32,828 nt of DNA from Polyangia bacterium (GCA_030426145.1 JAUHZF010000058.1:1-32828), one strand, 5' to 3'; counted from the stretch's first letter, positions 22,398-31,697 are shown. Notes: generated from the letters alone by a model not told the origin. Program-made: numbers and translations.

Positions 22398-23228
22398 GTG
22401 AAAGTACTCGTACCCCTGAAGCGCGTTGCCGACCCGGACAACGCCAACAAGGTCAAGGTCCCCGCCGACGGTAGCAAGGTCGACACCGGCAGCCTGGAGT
22501 GGAAGGCCAATCCCTTCGACGAATACGCCCTCGAGACCGCGCTGCGGCTCACCGAGGACGGCAAGGCCCAGAAGAAGCGTCTGGGTGAGGTGGTCGTGGC
22601 CACCTTCGGCCCGAAGGACACCGAGACCACCCTCCGCGCTGCGCTGGCGACCGGTGCCGACCGCGCCATCCGCGTCGACGTCGAGGACGAGGCCATCGAC
22701 GGCCTCCTCGTGGCCAAGGCCCTCGCCAAGATCGTCGAGGAAGAGAAGCCGGATCTCGTCCTGCTCGGCAAGCAGCAGGTCGATGGCGACACCAACCAGG
22801 TGGGCCAGCTCCTCGCCGAGCTGCTCGACTGGCCCATGGCGACCTTCGCGGGCACCGTGCAGGAAGAAGACGGCGCGCTGCTCGTCGGCCGCGAGGTCGA
22901 CGGTGGTCAGCTCGACGTGCGGGTCAAGCTCCCCGCCCTGGTCACGGTCGACCTCCGCGTGGTCAACCCGACCAGCGTCTACTCGAAGGTGACCGACAAG
23001 GAGAAGTTCAAGTACGCCGAAGGCGTTCGCTTCGCCCCGCTGCCGGCCATCATGAAGGCGCGCAAGAAGCCGCTCGACGTGAAGAAGCTCGGCGATCTGG
23101 TGTCCGACACGGCCCAGAAGGTGAAGTACATCCGCTACGAGGCTCCGCCCCAGCGCAAGGCCGGCGAGAAGGTCGCCGACGTCGACACGCTGGTGAGCAA
23201 GCTCAAGAACGAGGCGAAGGTCCTCTGA
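22398..23228 (+). CDS. etfB: Electron transfer flavoprotein beta subunit
   Basis: 276 residues. With EtfA it forms the soluble FAD/AMP heterodimer that passes electrons from acyl-CoA and related dehydrogenases to ETF:quinone oxidoreductase. The GTG start gives MKVLVPLKRVADPDNANKV. WKANPFDEYALETALRL (about 35-51) and the ETF-beta signature region LLGKQQVDGDTNQVGQLLAELLDWP (about 121-145) are diagnostic, as is LPALVTVDLRVVNP (about 180-193). The end is Lys-rich. etfA follows after 18 bp. No acyl-CoA dehydrogenase or ETF-QO gene is in the window. Confidence 0.96.
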   Translation: MKVLVPLKRVADPDNANKVKVPADGSKVDTGSLEWKANPFDEYALETALRLTEDGKAQKKRLGEVVVATFGPKDTETTLRAALATGADRAIRVDVEDEAIDGLLVAKALAKIVEEEKPDLVLLGKQQVDGDTNQVGQLLAELLDWPMATFAGTVQEEDGALLVGREVDGGQLDVRVKLPALVTVDLRVVNPTSVYSKVTDKEKFKYAEGVRFAPLPAIMKARKKPLDVKKLGDLVSDTAQKVKYIRYEAPPQRKAGEKVADVDTLVSKLKNEAKVL

Positions 23229-23246
23229 GACCGAAGGAGACGAACC

Positions 23247-24218
23247 ATGGGTAATGTACTGGTTGTGGCAGAGGTCGCGGACGGCAAGCTCCGCAAGACC
23301 ACCCATTCGGCCGTCACCTTCGCCAAAGAGGCGGCGGCACAGCTCGGCGGCAGTTACGACATCCTCGTCATCGGCGCTGGTGTCGACGGGGCGGCGGCCG
23401 ATGCGGCCAAGCTCGGTGCGGGCAAGGTCCTCGTGGCCGACGACGCGAGCCTGACGAACTACCTGGCTGAGACCTACGCCCCCACCGTGGCGGAGATCGG
23501 CAAGGGCTACAGCGTGGTGTGCGGCACCGCGAGCCCCTACGGCAAGGACCTGCTCGCGCGCGTCGCAGGCAAGCTCGACGCGGGCTTCGCCTCCGACATC
23601 ACCTCCCTGCTCCCGCAGGAGGGCGGCAAGCTCACCTACAAGCGTCCCATCTACGCCGGCAACGCCTTCGTGGTCTGCCAGCTCGCGAGCGACGTCGAGA
23701 TCGTCACCGTGCGTCAGTCGGCCTTCGACGCCGCGGCCGAGGGTGGTGATTCGCCCGTCGAGAAGGCGGCCGTGGCCGGCGCTTCGGCGGCCAAGGATCG
23801 CATCGAGTGGGTCAACTTCAACTCGGTCAAGAGCGAGCGTCCCGAGCTCGCCGAGGCCGACGTCGTGGTCAGCGGCGGTCGAGCCCTCAAGGAGCAGTTC
23901 TACGAGATCCTCGACCCGCTCGCCGACGTGCTCGGCGCCGCCATCGGCGCCAGCCGCGCTGCTTGCGACGCGGGCTACTGCGCACCGGACCTGCAGGTCG
24001 GCCAGACCGGCAAGATCGTGGCCCCCGGCCTCTACATCGCCATCGGCATCTCGGGCGCCATCCAGCACCTCGCCGGCATGAAGAGCAGCAAGGTCATCGT
24101 CGCCATCAACAAGGACGAAGAGGCACCGATCTACCAGATCACCGACTACGGTCTCGTGGCCGACCTCTTCAAGGCGGTGCCCGAGCTCACCGAGAAGATC
24201 AAGGCCGCCAAGGCCTGA
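23247..24218 (+). CDS. etfA: Electron transfer flavoprotein alpha subunit
   Basis: 323 residues. It carries the FAD of the ETF heterodimer. The N-terminal domain begins [17 protein letters not shown]. The C-terminal FAD domain shows [16 protein letters not shown], the [15 protein letters not shown] phosphate loop, and the ETF-alpha signature [29 protein letters not shown], followed by [32 protein letters not shown] lies 9 bp before the ATG. It is the second gene of the etfBA operon, which ends at a strong terminator 26 bp downstream. Confidence 0.96.
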   Translation: MGNVLVVAEVADGKLRKTTHSAVTFAKEAAAQLGGSYDILVIGAGVDGAAADAAKLGAGKVLVADDASLTNYLAETYAPTVAEIGKGYSVVCGTASPYGKDLLARVAGKLDAGFASDITSLLPQEGGKLTYKRPIYAGNAFVVCQLASDVEIVTVRQSAFDAAAEGGDSPVEKAAVAGASAAKDRIEWVNFNSVKSERPELAEADVVVSGGRALKEQFYEILDPLADVLGAAIGASRAACDAGYCAPDLQVGQTGKIVAPGLYIAIGISGAIQHLAGMKSSKVIVAINKDEEAPIYQITDYGLVADLFKAVPELTEKIKAAKA

Positions 24219-24243
24219 GCGAACAGCACGCTCTTCTCTTGAG

Positions 24244-24276
24244 GGCCCGGCCGACCACGCGTCAGCCGGGCCTTTT
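24244..24276 (+). terminator. Rho-independent terminator of etfBA
   Basis: GGCCCGGC (24244-24251) pairs perfectly with GCCGGGCC (24265-24272). GAC/GTC extend the stem inside one C-A mismatch, leaving a 5-base loop, and TTTT follows directly. It lies 26 bp after the etfA stop. Confidence 0.85.
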
Positions 24277-24502
24277 CTCGTTCTCGGGCTCGTTCTCGGT
24301 CTCGAGGTCGTTCTCGATCTCGAGGTCGTTCTCGTTCTCGATCTCGACCTCGGGCTCGAGAACCTGGAACCTCGAACCTGGAACCTCGAACCTGGAACCT
24401 CGAACCTGGAACCTCGAACCTCGAACCTGGAACCTCGAACCTCGAACCTCGAACCTGGAACCTCGAACCTGGAACCTCGAACCTGGAACCTCGAACCTGG
24501 AA
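24277..24502. repeat. Composite hexamer/heptamer tandem repeat array 2
   Basis: On the plus strand 24277-24362 is built of 6-bp units (CTCGTT, CTCGGG, CTCGAT, CTCGAG, GTCGTT). From 24363 to 24502 there are exactly 20 uninterrupted 7-bp units of the form CCTSGAA, mostly alternating CCTGGAA and CCTCGAA. The order, hexamers then heptamers on the plus strand, and the unit sequences match array 1, although the flanking genes here are on the other strand. Confidence 0.92.
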
Positions 24503-24554
24503 CGAGGCACCTCCCAGATGACACCGCGGGCGGCCAAGGCCATGTAGTAGGGCG

Positions 24555-25562
24555 ATGACCTCGTCACTGCTCAGCCACGATGACGCTGCTCCCGACGGTC
24601 CGTTGCTCTTCGGGCGCATTCTCGATGGCCAGGGTGGGGCAAAGTCCCTCACCTGGGCCGAGGCCGAGCACTGGGCTCCTTCGAAGAAGGGTGAGGTGAT
24701 CTGGTTGCACCTCCTGCGTACCGAGCCCGGCGTTCAGGCTTGGCTCGAATCCCTCGGGGTTGGGGAGCCCACGGCCGAGCTGCTCGTGAGCGACTCGAGT
24801 CGTCCGCGGGTGATGTGGGAGGGGAACACCCTGGTGGCCACGCTGAGGGGCATCAACTTCAACCCTGGCGCCGAGCCGGAGGACATGGTCTCGATGCAGG
24901 TCTGGAGCGACGGGGTGAGGGTCGTCACTTTGCGTCGCCATCGTCTTCAGAGTCCGCGAGACGTGCAGGAGAGGCTCGACGCCGGCACGGGGCCCGTCGA
25001 TGCGAGTCGCGTCGTGACCGACCTCGTCGAAGCCATGACCTATCGGATGAACGCGGCGATCATCGACATGAACGACGCGATCGACGAGCTCGAAGCCATG
25101 GACGCCGATGACGAGGCCGGCGAGGTCCTCGCTCGCATCGCCACCATCCGCCGCAACTGCCTCGGGCTTCAACGTCATATGGCGCCGCAGCACGAGGCCC
25201 TCGAGATGATGGGCCGGGGAGCGCCGGACTGGTTCGGTGTCGACAGCCGCCGCGAGATCGTCGAGAGCATCGAACGGCTGCGGCGCTACCTGGAGGACAT
25301 CAACATCTCCAAAGAGAGCGCCATGGTGCTGCAGGATGACATCCGCGCCCGCTCTGCCGCCCGCGCCGAGCGCACCAACTACCTGCTGACCTTGGTCGCG
25401 GCCGTCTTCCTTCCCCTCAGCTTCATCACCGGCCTCCTCGGCATCAACGTCGGGGGTATGCCTGGCGTCGACAGCTCCGACGCCTTCTGGATCGTAGCCG
25501 GCCTATGCGGCGCGGTATTGGTCATGCAGGTCGCGCTCTTCTGGCGCTGGAAGTGGCTCTGA
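24555..25562 (+). CDS. CorA/ZntB family divalent metal transporter
   Basis: 335 residues. CorA-type proteins are pentameric channels with a large cytoplasmic funnel and two C-terminal helices. The N-terminal alpha/beta domain includes IWLHLLRTEPGVQAWL. A long helical region follows, with EAMTYRMNAAIIDMNDAIDELE. TM1 is LLTLVAAVFLPLSFITGLLGINV, ending in GIN (about 296-298) in place of the CorA GMN, then GGMPG, as in ZntB zinc transporters. TM2 is FWIVAGLCGAVLVMQVALFW, with a short basic tail. Zinc rather than magnesium is therefore the more likely substrate. The ribosome site is weak. It is convergent with the molybdopterin oxidoreductase gene. Confidence 0.9.
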   Translation: MTSSLLSHDDAAPDGPLLFGRILDGQGGAKSLTWAEAEHWAPSKKGEVIWLHLLRTEPGVQAWLESLGVGEPTAELLVSDSSRPRVMWEGNTLVATLRGINFNPGAEPEDMVSMQVWSDGVRVVTLRRHRLQSPRDVQERLDAGTGPVDASRVVTDLVEAMTYRMNAAIIDMNDAIDELEAMDADDEAGEVLARIATIRRNCLGLQRHMAPQHEALEMMGRGAPDWFGVDSRREIVESIERLRRYLEDINISKESAMVLQDDIRARSAARAERTNYLLTLVAAVFLPLSFITGLLGINVGGMPGVDSSDAFWIVAGLCGAVLVMQVALFWRWKWL

Positions 25563-25639
25563 CGACGCGCGACGAGATCCGGAGCGTGCGACGACTTCTT
25601 GAGCTCACGGCCGAGGCTGGTTGATCGCGCACCGATGGA

Positions 25640-27838
25640 TCACGACGTGGTGGTGTCGGTCTCCTGGTGCTGAGGCTCGGGCACGGGCCGCACGTCGACC
25701 ACGACCCCGTTGAGGATCGATTGGCCGGCCAGGTTCTCGACGGCTTGGTCGTCGGTCCAGTCGTTGGCCGAGACGCCGGCCAGGGCGCCGGCCACGCGCT
25801 GCCACGACGCCACGGATTGGTGGCCGAAGCCGTGGGGCAGGCTGACCACACCAGGCATGACTTCGTCGCTGACCTCGATGTCCACGCGGCCCTCGTGCAC
25901 CTTCGACGACAGCCAAGCTTCCGATGCTCGTTCGAGGCCGAGTCGCTTGGCGTCGTCGGGGTGGATGAGAAGCGCGGAGCGTTCACGACCGCTGACCAGA
26001 CCCTGCACGTTGTGCATCCACGAGTTGTTGGACCGGAGGTGCCGACGCCCGATGAGAAGCATCTCTCCTGCGGGAGGCGGCGCGACGGCAGTGTCGAGAC
26101 GGTCGATCTCGTCGAGGATCGGCAGGCTGGAGAGATGCAGACGTCCGTCGGGGTGGAACACGCGGCGCGACACGCCTGGTTGGAGGGGGCCGAGGTCGAT
26201 CCCACCCTCGGTCTGCTTCACCTTCTCGGCGTTGAGTCCGTCTCGTCGCAAACCGAACAGGTCGCCGTAGGGGCCCAGCCGCAACGCGGCCGACGCCAAG
26301 TGCTCGGGGGTCGGCCGATAGCCGAGGGCACGAATGACCGCGTCGACGGGCGCCACGGCCGTCAGGCCGCCCCCGAGGCGCTCGACGAGCTCGAGGAGGA
26401 TCTCGGCGTCGAGCTTCTCGTCGGGGCCTTTGGGGATGACCGGCTCCGTCCAACGCATGGCGTTGCGGACGTTGAAGCCGGCGAAGTAGAGGTCGACGTG
26501 GGGCTCGGAGAGCAACGATGCGGGCGGGAGGATGATGTCGGCGTGGCGCGTCGTCTCGTTCACGTAGACGTCGACCGCGACCATGAAGTCCAATCGAGCC
26601 AGGGCGCGATCGAGCCGCCGGCCGTTCGGCGAGGCGAGCACCGGGTTGGCGGCGAAGCAGAGAAGGCCTCGTACCTGGCCTTCGCCCGGGGTCTCGATCT
26701 CTTCGGCGAGGATGGTGGCGGGGAGCTCGCCGACCGTCTCCGGGAGTCCTCGCACCCGGCTGTGGCGGCGCCCGATTCCATCCGCACCCGTGATGCGCGC
26801 GAGTCGCACGGTATCGATGGCGGGGGTGGGAAACATCCAACCCCCTTCGACTCCGAGGCGGCCGGCCACGAGGTTGAGCAGCTCGATGGCGTAGCAGGTG
26901 AGGGTGGCGTAGCGGGCGTTGCCGGGGCCCATCCGGGAGTAAGCCACGCTGGAGGGTGCATCTGCGAAACGGCGCGCGAGCGAGCGAATCCGCTCGGGGG
27001 CGACGCGGCAGAACGGACCGACCCGTTCGGGGGTGAAGGCCCCGAGCTTGGCCACGACCTCATGCCATCCGTCGGCCAGCTTCTCGACCGCAGCCGTGTC
27101 GATGCGGCCGTCGGTGGCCAGGACCTGCACCATCGAGAGCAAGAGCGCGGCATCGGTGCCGGGACGGATGGCGATGTGTTCGTCGGCGCGCTGGGCGGTC
27201 TCGGTGCGCCGCGGATCCACCACGACGACCTCACCCCCTCGACGCTGCACGTCACGCAGTCGCCGCTTCATGTTGGGGGCCGTCATCATGCTGCCGTTGG
27301 AGGCGAGCGGGTTCCCACCGATGCACAGGAAGAAGTCGGTCCGGTCGATGTCGGGAACCGCCAGCGCGAAGGCGCTGCCGTAGACGTGGTGCGCCGATAC
27401 GAAGCGAGCGCTCGTGTCCTGCGACGACACGCCGGTCCAGTTTCGTGTATCGAGCACGCTCTTGAGCGCGTCGAGCATCAGCACCACGCCGTGTTTGTGG
27501 ACCTGGACGGTGCCGAGATGCACGGCCACGCTGTCCTTGCCGTAGCGTCGTTGCAGCCGCGTGATCCCTTCGACGGAGCGCTCGAGAGCTTCGTGCCAGG
27601 AGATCGGTTCGAAGTCGCCCGAGCGCGTACGCGCCATCGGCTGGCGCAACCGGTCTGGGTCCTCTTCCAGCCGCAACAACTCGGCTCCCTTGGGACAGAT
27701 GTAGCCCTGGGAGGTCACGTCATCGGGGTCTCCCGTCACCGCGACCGGGCGGCCACCGTCGAGCTCTACGAGCAGGCCGCATCCCGCCTCGCAGAGTGCA
27801 CACACCGTTCTCGCCGTGCGGCGCTTCGACTTCGTCAT
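25640..27838 (-). CDS. Molybdopterin-dependent oxidoreductase (bis-MGD family) with N-terminal 4Fe-4S site
   Basis: 732 residues. C13, C16, C20 and C48 (CALCEAGC ... GYICPKG) form the Fe-S motif of the DMSO reductase superfamily. GDPDDVTSQGYICPKG, DIDRTDFFLCIGGNP, VVVDPRRTETAQRADEHIAIRPGTDAAL and the C-terminal domain (RRHLRSNNSWMHNV, IHPDDAKRLGL, VSLPHGFGHQ) are typical. At the position of the Mo-ligating Cys/Sec of formate dehydrogenases the sequence reads SSQDTSARF (about 138-146), so the ligand is likely Asp141 or Ser/Thr. No signal peptide is seen, so it is probably cytoplasmic. No partner Fe-S subunit is adjacent. The substrate cannot be assigned. The ATG at 27838 fits the family start. 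Confidence 0.92.
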   Translation of the reverse strand: MTKSKRRTARTVCALCEAGCGLLVELDGGRPVAVTGDPDDVTSQGYICPKGAELLRLEEDPDRLRQPMARTRSGDFEPISWHEALERSVEGITRLQRRYGKDSVAVHLGTVQVHKHGVVLMLDALKSVLDTRNWTGVSSQDTSARFVSAHHVYGSAFALAVPDIDRTDFFLCIGGNPLASNGSMMTAPNMKRRLRDVQRRGGEVVVVDPRRTETAQRADEHIAIRPGTDAALLLSMVQVLATDGRIDTAAVEKLADGWHEVVAKLGAFTPERVGPFCRVAPERIRSLARRFADAPSSVAYSRMGPGNARYATLTCYAIELLNLVAGRLGVEGGWMFPTPAIDTVRLARITGADGIGRRHSRVRGLPETVGELPATILAEEIETPGEGQVRGLLCFAANPVLASPNGRRLDRALARLDFMVAVDVYVNETTRHADIILPPASLLSEPHVDLYFAGFNVRNAMRWTEPVIPKGPDEKLDAEILLELVERLGGGLTAVAPVDAVIRALGYRPTPEHLASAALRLGPYGDLFGLRRDGLNAEKVKQTEGGIDLGPLQPGVSRRVFHPDGRLHLSSLPILDEIDRLDTAVAPPPAGEMLLIGRRHLRSNNSWMHNVQGLVSGRERSALLIHPDDAKRLGLERASEAWLSSKVHEGRVDIEVSDEVMPGVVSLPHGFGHQSVASWQRVAGALAGVSANDWTDDQAVENLAGQSILNGVVVDVRPVPEPQHQETDTTTS

Positions 27839-27852
27839 GGGGTGTGATCCGG

Positions 27853-28824
27853 TCAGTTGCCGCAGCCGATGCGGGCGTCGTCGAGCGCGACCTCGTCGAT
27901 GAAGACCGTGAACGGGCGATCGATGTTCTGGTACGTCGTCCAGCCCAGGTTGACCCCATCGAAGGTGGGGAAGTCGGCGGTGCGACCCTGGTGCTGGCCT
28001 TCGGTCACGGTGCCGGTGAAGCGAACGCGTTCTACGCCGTCGTACCACATGATGGCCTCGTCGCTGGGGGCGTCGTAGAAGAACTCGACGCAGTGCCATT
28101 CGCCCCAAGCGAGGGGCGCACTCCCGTCGATCTCAGGCTGGGTGAACTCGTCGAAGCCCTGGGGGCGGGGCGTCATCTCGAAGTTGAAGAAGTAGCGATT
28201 GAAGATGAAGTCGGTGCCCTGCTCGTTGCGCAGCGAGACCCCGCCGAAGCGCATCCGCTTCAGTGGCTCGCCCTGGGCGTCGCGCCCGATCGCCTCGACG
28301 AGATCCCAGTGCACGAAGTCGTCGGGACCCGGGTTCTCCACCCGATAGAGGACCCGCCCGTAGAACTGCTCACGCGGAAACAGCCCCTCTTGTCGCACCC
28401 AGCCTCGACTGTAGTCGAGGTCGCCCGTGACCTTGAGGGAGCGCGAGCCTCGACCTGCTTGCTCGTCCGAGATCTCGACCGCGGCGCCAGCACCGGCGTC
28501 GACGGACCATCCGGGGTCGGTAGGGGGTCCGCCGAGGGGGTCGTCTTCGAAGTCGTCACAGAAGAGAGCATCGAGGGTGTCGCAGCGCGGCGTGCCGAAG
28601 AAGTCGTTCGGGTCCGTCGAGTACTCGCGGCCCTCGTTGCCCCCCGCGCCTCCGCTACCCGACGTCGTGGTCGTCGCGCCTCCCGCGCTCGTCGTGCTCG
28701 CCGTGCCTCCCGCGCCCGACGAGCTCGAGCTGCCGGCAGGTCCGTCGCCGGTCGTCTCGTCGCTTCCACCGCAGGCTACGGCGACGAACGCCGCCAGAGC
28801 CCAGCTCCCCCATCGATGACCCAT
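27853..28824 (-). CDS. Secreted lipoprotein with Cip1-like / lectin-like beta-sandwich domain
   Basis: 323 residues from the ATG at 28824; a GTG one codon upstream is also possible. The signal MGHRWGSWALAAFVAVAC ends in a lipobox. The mature protein begins with a ~45-residue Gly/Ser/Thr linker of myxobacterial type (ASTTSAGGATTTTSGSGG). The domain then shows LFCDDFEDDP, GSRSLKVTGDL, FYGRVLYRVENPG, LAWGEWHCVEFFYDAP and TVFIDEVALDDARIGC. This resembles Cip1-like and other concanavalin-type carbohydrate-binding or polysaccharide-lyase folds. A cell-surface carbohydrate-binding role is inferred. It ends 14 bp from the oxidoreductase ATG. Confidence 0.85.
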   Translation of the reverse strand: MGHRWGSWALAAFVAVACGGSDETTGDGPAGSSSSSGAGGTASTTSAGGATTTTSGSGGAGGNEGREYSTDPNDFFGTPRCDTLDALFCDDFEDDPLGGPPTDPGWSVDAGAGAAVEISDEQAGRGSRSLKVTGDLDYSRGWVRQEGLFPREQFYGRVLYRVENPGPDDFVHWDLVEAIGRDAQGEPLKRMRFGGVSLRNEQGTDFIFNRYFFNFEMTPRPQGFDEFTQPEIDGSAPLAWGEWHCVEFFYDAPSDEAIMWYDGVERVRFTGTVTEGQHQGRTADFPTFDGVNLGWTTYQNIDRPFTVFIDEVALDDARIGCGN

Positions 28825-28881
28825 CACCCGGCCATGCTACTCCACCCCGAGGGGTTCTACGTAGGTGACCGTGTATCGTGC

Positions 28882-30309
28882 CTACGGGTTGGCGAGGAAG
28901 ACGTGGAGGAAGGCGCGCCCGCTGAACGCGCCACGCTTGAGGTAGGTCGCCACCACGATGTCGACGGCGCCGTTTCCGTCGAGGTCCTCCACGAGAAGCG
29001 TGGTCGGCGTCGCCTCACCGGTCAGCACCGTGTCGGGCAGAGAAGCCGCCGAGGTGGTGAAGGCACCCGCCTCGTTGATGCGCGCGCGGAGCGCGGTGCC
29101 ATCCGGCAGGTCGGCCGTGAGCAGCGCGTCCGGGTCGCCGTCCGCATCGAGGTCCCGGAGCACGAGGTCGATGGCTCGCGCGTTGGCGGGCATTCCGCTT
29201 TGAAAGCTCGCGACCGTGCCTAGCGAACCGCTGCCGTCGCCCAGAAGGCGATGCAACTGGTCGTCGCCGCGGTCGTACACGAGCACGTCGAGGTGGCCGT
29301 CGAGGTCGACGTCCGCAGTGGCCGAGGCAAAAGGCTGCGTGCCCACGGGGTAAGCCGTCGGCGCGCCGAGCCACGGCGAGGAGGTGAGCGTGCGCCGGAC
29401 CAGGAGCGTGCCCGCCGCCGGATCGGCTTGGATGAGGTTCAGCATGCCATCGCCGTTCAGGTCGCCCGTCGTCACCGGCGCGAGCCCTTGCGGGTCGGAG
29501 GAAAGCGGGTTGACCTTGTAGCCGTCGCCCGAGCGGCCGAAGCCGAGGCTGTTCGATTCCGGACGCAGGAGCACGAGGTCGTCGAGGTCGTCGCCGTCGA
29601 CGGGCCAAGCCCTGGGGTAGACGTGAGGCTCGCTCAGGGCTGAGGTCTGGTACGGGGTGAAGCGGCAGTCCGCCCGCCCCTGAAACAGCCGGAGGGCGTG
29701 GGGGGAGGACTGCGACTGGCCCGCGAACGCGATGTCGGTGCCCGGGCTCCCGTCGAACTCGCCGACGTCGAAGCTCGCGTAGAACTCGTGTGTGGGGCTC
29801 AGGGGGCTGTTGACGACCACATCTCCGAAGGCGCCTTGCCCGTCGTTGATGAGCACCGAGATCACCGTCGGCTCGAAGAGTCCCGTGCCCACGACGCTGA
29901 CGAGATCGAGGTCGCCATCGGCGTCACAGTCGATGGCCCGGGGGCCGAAGAAGATGAGGACGGGCCCCTGCGTCACCTCGTACGGGGAACCGAAGCAGAG
30001 CTCACCGGGGTCGACGATGCCGTTGCCGCAGGCGGGAAGCGTACAGTCGGCTTCGCACCCGTCGGCATCGACGAGGTTCCCGTCGTCGCAACCTTCGCCC
30101 GGGTCGAGGGTGCCGTCGCCGCAGACGCCGTCAGGCGGCCCGCCGCCGGTGGTGGTCGTGGTGGTCGCACCGCCGGAGCCGCCGACCGAAGTGGTGCCTG
30201 GCGCTTCGCCGCCCCCGCCATCCTCGGCTGGTGGAGCGACCCACAGCTCCGTTCGCCCGCAGGCAGCGAGGGTCATCGCCGTGAGCCAGATCCAGGTGCG
30301 CGCCATCAT
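28882..30309 (-). CDS. FG-GAP/VCBS-repeat lipoprotein with DUF4215-type Cys-rich segment
   Basis: 475 residues from the ATG at 30309; an ATG at 30306 and a GTG at 30324 are alternatives. The signal [17 protein letters not shown] ends in a lipobox. A Gly/Thr linker follows, then [16 protein letters not shown] and [12 protein letters not shown], the myxobacterial DUF4215-like disulfide-rich repeats. The rest is built of FG-GAP-type beta-propeller blades with Ca2+ loops: [44 protein letters not shown] and [11 protein letters not shown]. It is expected on the outer face of the cell, in adhesion or ligand binding. It lies between a CapA-type gene and the lectin-like lipoprotein, all on one strand. 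Confidence 0.9.
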   Translation of the reverse strand: MMARTWIWLTAMTLAACGRTELWVAPPAEDGGGGEAPGTTSVGGSGGATTTTTTGGGPPDGVCGDGTLDPGEGCDDGNLVDADGCEADCTLPACGNGIVDPGELCFGSPYEVTQGPVLIFFGPRAIDCDADGDLDLVSVVGTGLFEPTVISVLINDGQGAFGDVVVNSPLSPTHEFYASFDVGEFDGSPGTDIAFAGQSQSSPHALRLFQGRADCRFTPYQTSALSEPHVYPRAWPVDGDDLDDLVLLRPESNSLGFGRSGDGYKVNPLSSDPQGLAPVTTGDLNGDGMLNLIQADPAAGTLLVRRTLTSSPWLGAPTAYPVGTQPFASATADVDLDGHLDVLVYDRGDDQLHRLLGDGSGSLGTVASFQSGMPANARAIDLVLRDLDADGDPDALLTADLPDGTALRARINEAGAFTTSAASLPDTVLTGEATPTTLLVEDLDGNGAVDIVVATYLKRGAFSGRAFLHVFLANP

Positions 30310-30452
30310 CCGCCATTGTTTCACACTCCACCCGCCCGGGCCGAGTCCGCCGACATCGAGCGGTGCCAGTTTCGCCCTCGGGGGACCACGACGACGAGAA
30401 CGCTCCCGAGGTCGAGAACGAGAACGCTCCCCCCTATCCGAACGGCATTGGG
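30310..30452. other. Intergenic gap with a short hexamer repeat remnant
   Basis: At about 30396-30432 the minus strand reads TTCTCG, TTCTCG, ACCTCG, related to the hexamer part of the two arrays, flanked by two copies of GAACGCTCCC (plus strand). No gene, terminator or promoter was recognised. Confidence 0.5.
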
Positions 30453-31622
30453 CTAGCGCTGGCTGACGCGCCGTCCGATGGCGGCGCGTTGGGCGACCCG
30501 TTGCAGGCGTCGTCGTCGGGCAAGGGCTGTCGCGAAGCGCTGGCGGCGCATGTCGAGGACGAGGTGGTCTCCCTCACGCGCGGCTCGGAAAGGAAGGGCG
30601 TCGGGGATGGCGCGGGACCGGGCGGCGAGCCGGTCGAGGGCAGCGGTGAGAAAGGGCTCCGGGAGGGCCTGCGGCGCGGCGTAGGTCACGTCGAGGTGGT
30701 GAGCGCCGATCGCCCAGGGTCGACCGTTGTCGACGTAGAACGGATGGAGGTGGGCCGACGCGACGCCGCGCTTCGTGAGGCGCAGGCGGGCCACGAGGCC
30801 GAGCATCGGCTCGCGGCGATCGAGGTTGCGACCGACTGGAGCGGAGGCGAACGAGAGGTTGCCGAGGCCGTAGAAGATCACGCCGCGGCCGTAGCGCTCG
30901 ACCCCCTGCATCACGTGGGCGTGGTGCCCGGCGATGACGTCGGCGCCAGCGTCGACGAGCGCGCGGTAACGGTCGACGTACCGGGGGAGGGGGATGGGGT
31001 CGTACTCCACGCCCGCGTGGCTGGAGACGATGACGAGGTCGTGGGTGTGTTTGGCGGCCCGGATCTCGGCCTCGAGCTTGGGGTCGTCGAGGCGCGCGAC
31101 CTGCGGGGCGAGCCGAAAGCCACTCACGGCGAAGAAGGCGACGCGCGGCTTGCCGGGCAAGGCGATGGTCGCGGGGCGCAGAGCATCCTCTGCCGTGGCG
31201 CCGATGCCGGCAAACCAGAGGTCGCGGGTTCTCGCCAGGGCCGTGAGGTGCTTCTGGGTGTCCAGCAGGCCCCAGTAGCCGGCGTCGGTGGCGTGGTTGT
31301 TCGCCAGCGACAGCACGTTGAAGCCGCCGGCCACCGCATAGCCGATGCGGTCTGGGGCGCAGGCGATGGGGAAGGGGAGCGCCTGACTCGGCGGGCGCGC
31401 GGTGACCGGGCACTCGAGGTTGGCGATGCCGAGGTCGGAGCGCAGCGGGCGCAAGGCGGCGAAGAGGGCGGCGCCCTGGGCGTCGACGCGGACTTCGCCG
31501 CCCCAGCCGGTGGGGTAGGCGACGTCACCCCCGAGGGTGACGACGAGCGGGGCTGCCAGGGCCTCGGATGGACCCAAAACCAAGCAGACCCACAAGGTGA
31601 TGTAGACCGCGAACCCCCGCAC
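30453..31622 (-). CDS. CapA family (PGA_cap) metallophosphatase-like exported protein
   Basis: 389 residues, GTG start, signal peptide [23 protein letters not shown]. CapA/PgsA-type proteins share a calcineurin-like metallophosphatase fold and are linked to poly-gamma-glutamate or other capsule production. Motifs are [10 protein letters not shown] (about 30-39), [48 protein letters not shown] and [11 protein letters not shown]. The C-terminus is Arg-rich. No other capsule genes are nearby, so the polymer is unknown. A strong hairpin covers the ribosome-binding region directly before the GTG, and no Shine-Dalgarno is visible. Confidence 0.88.
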   Translation of the reverse strand: MRGFAVYITLWVCLVLGPSEALAAPLVVTLGGDVAYPTGWGGEVRVDAQGAALFAALRPLRSDLGIANLECPVTARPPSQALPFPIACAPDRIGYAVAGGFNVLSLANNHATDAGYWGLLDTQKHLTALARTRDLWFAGIGATAEDALRPATIALPGKPRVAFFAVSGFRLAPQVARLDDPKLEAEIRAAKHTHDLVIVSSHAGVEYDPIPLPRYVDRYRALVDAGADVIAGHHAHVMQGVERYGRGVIFYGLGNLSFASAPVGRNLDRREPMLGLVARLRLTKRGVASAHLHPFYVDNGRPWAIGAHHLDVTYAAPQALPEPFLTAALDRLAARSRAIPDALPFRAAREGDHLVLDMRRQRFATALARRRRLQRVAQRAAIGRRVSQR

Positions 31623-31654
31623 CGCGGCCAGGTCTAGTGGGACCGGGCCGCGGT
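31621..31654. promoter_or_regulatory. Long hairpin abutting the CapA start codon
   Basis: ACCGCGGCC (31621-31629) pairs with GGCCGCGGT (31646-31654). Inside one A-G mismatch GGTC (31631-31634) pairs with GACC (31641-31644), leaving loop TAGTGG. The arm runs into the GTG start (31620-31622). A 12-bp palindrome GTCAGCGCTGAC (31655-31666) is directly adjacent. No T-run follows on either strand, so it is not a typical terminator. Confidence 0.55.
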
Positions 31655-31697
31655 GTCAGCGCTGACTGAATGCCGCGTGAACGGGTGATCAGGGCCG

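Larger units (their letters stand above)
24219..24554. other. 336-bp intergenic region: terminator plus repeat array
   Basis: It holds the etfBA terminator (24244-24276), then a repeat array (24277-24502), then about 50 bp before the ZntB-like start. The last 50 bp have no clear promoter; a weak AGGGCG precedes the ATG at 24555. I see no gene here; open frames across the array are a by-product of its stop-free repeat. Confidence 0.75.

Noticed and set aside
24363..24502. CRISPR array
   Set aside because: Units are 7 bp with no unique spacers, and no cas genes are present.
22392..24524. 710-codon minus-strand open frame opposite etfBA
   Set aside because: etfB and etfA on the plus strand have full signatures; the antisense frame also runs into the stop-free repeat array.
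24262..24567. Similar 7-residue-period protein across array 2
   Set aside because: Same reason as for array 1; all six frames are open through the heptamers.
25667..27847. 726-codon plus-strand open frame opposite the molybdopterin oxidoreductase
   Set aside because: Its product shows no family motifs, while the minus strand encodes a full bis-MGD protein with four Fe-S cysteines. Long antisense frames are expected at this GC content.
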